Source: Cyanoderma ruficeps (taxonomy: Eukaryota; Chordata; Aves; Passeriformes; Timaliidae). Taken from it: a stretch of 64,000 nucleotides of DNA. Below, in pieces: positions 60,626 through 64,000 of this stretch. The notes below the pieces were generated by a model. The model was given only the letters and a program-made list of their open reading frames with translations. It did no database searches and had not been told where the DNA came from. Position 1 is the stretch's first letter. Each line of letters opens with the position of its first letter. Both the position numbers and the translations under genes were made by a program. The stretch lies in the NCBI GenBank assembly GCA_008694505.1, contig VZDJ01000048.1, positions 310,001-374,000 on the forward strand. The letters are read 5' to 3'.

Positions 60626-63600
60626 TACCTACCTACCTATATATCTGTTTGTGTACATATATCTATACATTTTCTGTACTGAATATGTACCAGTCTTTAT
60701 GCTGAAGTAGTAAATGAATACAATCCACTGCATTGCCTTCCTCTCCTGCTTGCAGGAGTCTCTGATTCCATTCAGCATCTTTTAGTTCTGCAACATGAGA
60801 GTGAAATGTCAGTTTCTGGAAGGTAGCAGTGCAGTTTACAAATTCACCCAGGAATACTGAACACGGGAAGTACAAAACCATAGAGACCTCAGATCAGCCA
60901 GGTTTGTGAGATCTCCAGGTAAGAGAGTGATACTCAAGGCACTGCGAGGTCCTTGCACCTTTGCTCTGCACCTTTGCAGAGAAAGAATAAAGGAAAAAAA
61001 ATTATAAAAATTAAAACATAATTAGCCACTGAGGTTGCTCTAAGTCCCTCCCCGAATCTCACTTCTTCGCAAAAATGTGCTGTTGTCACCTCTGGGGAGC
61101 CATCACAGGAAGGTAATGTTCTATTTCCTTTGAAAATACATCCTAAGTAGCAAAGAGAAAAACTTATTTTGCTTTGGGAGCAGCGGCAAGAATTGATTCT
61201 CTATTAAATGCGAAGGCATTTTTTTCTGTCTTTCTAAAGACTTAACAGAAATTTGCAAACATTACTAGCATATATCTCTTTCAGAAACTACAGAAATACA
61301 TCTATATTATCTGGGAGCTACTATTATTAATACTGAATCTTCCTACATAAGAGAAGTTTAAAAATTAAAATTAGTACTATGTTTAGCTTCAGTATACATG
61401 ATAGCAAGATGGATTGTTAAGCCTACCAAAGCTATATAAGAATATTTTGAAACAAACTAAATTAATTTGAACTGATGAATGTGTGTCTGTACCTTGTGTG
61501 CCACATACAACATTTCCTAGCAATAGGAAGGAATTCCTGTGGATGTTCTGCATATAAGCTGTAAACAGAAATCCCACATAAGCCTGTTTGGGGGGCTGAG
61601 GACTGGGCAGACTCCTCTGTTTGGAAGGCTTTACTGTTTATGCGGCTGTACACATAAAGCACTGCATTGAAAGACATCAGTGATAAAAAGCCATGGGTGG
61701 ATGCTCTAACCATTATCAATAAGGCCCCAAGGTACTGTCACCTCTGAGCTTTCTCTTGACTGTCTTTCCCTGTGCTCAAAAGAACAGGATTATTTGACAT
61801 CCAGAAAGGATAGAAGTGTGAATGTTGTTGTGTCTTGGTACAAAAAGGACTCATCTACTCATAGGAAACAGGGAGATGATCTGTTTTCCAATGTTTTCAA
61901 ATCTGTTTTTTTATTTATATATTTGGGCAAATGACATTTAATCCATGTGAAAAATATGGTCAACTCTAAACAATTTAGTGCAAAATGTCTCCGATAAGGC
62001 ACTTTATCTAAATGAGAACAATGTCACTTCCAGACAGGTTTTTGAAGGAAAGAATGATGCAGACTTTTTTTGCAAGAACATAATTTAGATTCATCACCTC
62101 AGGAGAGGATTGAGAGCTTTAAGTATTGAGCAGGAGTAGGTGCCTTTCTGATGAGTATGGTATCTAAGCTGTGAAAAGGCATGGGTTTAGATGAAGGCTT
62201 GGGTATTCCACTGGCAATTTTCTTGTCTGCAGCTCTCACTCAGTTTTCCATCCACACATTGTAGACCCTAATTCTGAAATTCAAACCTTGGATTTTGTTA
62301 TGGAAGCCACAGCAAGTCCTAGCAGATATAAATCCTTGCAGGCCAGACTGTATATGAAAGACATCACTTATTGAAAAAAGTCAAAAATAGAAGGCAAGGA
62401 AGGCAGCAAGAAGAACTCAGTGTGGGCAGCATATCACAGTAATTCATGTGAAGACAGACACGTTGTTTGACAAGTTAATGTCCAAGATAAAGGGACAGAA
62501 GTATAGATACTGAACACCTCTTCCTTAAACTTGCTGTAGCCTTTACAACTGTACAGAGTGGGTGTAAAATTAAACCCTTGTGTTAAGTACAAAGAAAATC
62601 CTACTACATATTATGTAGAATTATTATAATATATTATATGCTCATTTTTCTACTATATTAGTGATTTCAAAGACGTCAGATTTGGGAAAAAACTGAACGA
62701 GTTGAAAAGGATGTGAGAAAAAGAGTGCATAAGGGACATAAGGAAATATTAAGGATTACACACATACCAACACACACCAAGTTTTTCTGTATCTTACATG
62801 GACAATAGTAGAGCCCTGCTTGAACCAAATAAAATATATTCATCCATAGCTCTCTTGATAGCAGACATGATTAAAGCTACACTCAAGAAACCCTATAACC
62901 AATGTCCAGAGTGTGCCGATGGAAGCTGCAGCCAACTGCCTGTCAGAAGAAGCATAAAATTAATGGGAAGCTCCTGAGGCTGGTAAAAAAACCCCAGAGT
63001 TTCATCCCTCAGAAAAATAAAGAACAAAGAATTCTTGCTTGGCAAGCATTTTTTATGCCAAATTCTCCCAGTCCTGCTGCTCTGCAGCTATTGCACTGTC
63101 TGCACAGTTTTTTCTCCATTTAGGGATTAGCTGGACCAATTGTTGGATGCAGCCAAGACTAAGAAATAGTGTGACATCTTCTGAATGGCTGCAGAGTGCA
63201 AAGTGGAAGCACCACCAGCAGTCACTAGTCTTAATGGACACAGCAGCAAAAAGACCTCAGCTTAATTTTAACTAGGAATAAAAGGGTATGCTTAAACATC
63301 TGAAAGAAAAGTTTCTTTCCACATTAGGTAAAATGGGATTTAAAACCAAGGCATTTTATCAAAAACACAGAAATCTAAATCCCTCTGTGTGACTAGTATG
63401 TGTGCTGTACTTTTAACAGTAGAAACAAATGTCCCTGTACTCTATGTACAATATTTATGTGGCTGGAAAACTTTTGGCAGATTTTGTACAAGTAAAGGTA
63501 AGCAGAGAGGGTCATCATCACTGGAAGATGAAGATTGCCCAAGGGAAGACATATACAAACTATGAGTTAGTTACTCTAAACTGACCATATGGGTCACCAT

Positions 63601-64000
63601 ACTGGACATTTGGGGTCTTTAGGAAAGCCTTTATCATTCTGCCACTTGCAGGAAAAGAAGAGGGAATACAGTCTAGACATAAGAGAAAAAAAAAGGGAGC
63701 TGTTCATGAAATACACATCTTTTTACTGGCTAGATTAAAATTACCCAGAATCTAAGAAGCAGGTCAAATTATTCATATTTCTCAAGAAAACTATTATAGA
63801 AAAGTCTTCACATGTCATCCCCAAGGTACTTTTCTATTAAGCCCAACCATAGGGCATACTTTGGGGTCATTGGAATATAGTGTATTCCCAAACCAGGTTA
63901 TTAAAGTCATTCCAGCTAGCAGTGATAAACAGGGAAGAACAGACATTTTCTACTGAGGAGAAAGCACAGACAATCACTGTGGGCCCCAAATAAACCAGGG
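60626..64000. other. Unassigned non-coding DNA
   Basis: No gene or repeat recognised. A perfect 15-base palindrome (CTACATA, T, TATGTAG) lies at 62604-62618 within AT-rich DNA. The frames near 62,902-63,275 overlap each other on both strands and have no known domain. Confidence 0.5.

Noticed and set aside
1..64000. A CRISPR array, operon or prokaryotic system
   Set aside because: No regularly spaced repeats, no compact gene order and no ribosome-binding sites; the repeats are those of a bird genome.

Overview
This window looks like nuclear DNA from a bird, most likely a passerine. It is AT-rich and CpG-poor, has no bacterial gene organisation, and has no gene that I can recognise. The lineage call rests on its repeats. 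There are four fragments resembling CR1 LINE 3' ends. One short element has a tRNA-Ile-like head joined to a CR1-like tail, which is the architecture of the passerine TguSINE1 family. At least five, perhaps seven, segments look like solo LTRs of avian endogenous retroviruses. These calls come from reading and memory of the families, not from a database search. The open frames of 60-170 codons scattered through the window are what chance gives in this DNA, and many need a non-ATG start.

Layout: 1-4195 is unassigned AT-rich DNA, followed by a minus-strand CR1 fragment (about 4196-4500). About 5440-5910 is a purine-rich stretch that may be a very old LINE remnant (L3/CR1/L2-like). The SINE lies at 9651-9790. 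LTR-like units lie at about 18.8-19.3 kb (minus), 24.8-25.6 kb (minus), 31.23-32.06 kb (minus, best preserved), 33.21-33.50 kb (plus), 48.9-49.4 kb, 56.25-56.80 kb (plus, ERVL-like) and, weakly, 60.33-60.63 kb. Further CR1 pieces lie at 27.76-27.84 kb (plus), 41.15-41.57 kb (minus) and 57.45-57.99 kb (minus).

The rest reads as intron or intergenic sequence. Within it are short segments with exon-like splice signals: a 40-codon ATG frame running into a GTAAGT donor near 36.1 kb, two consecutive splice-bounded segments at 43.8 and 44.1 kb that could be non-coding exons, and weaker candidates at 8.7, 50.7 and 55.0 kb. There are also perfect small hairpins, a 22-bp palindrome and G-quadruplex motifs. 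No RNA gene, CRISPR array, operon or intact mobile element was found. I see no evidence of an undescribed multi-gene system; the window is best read as ordinary passerine non-coding DNA with a few points worth checking.
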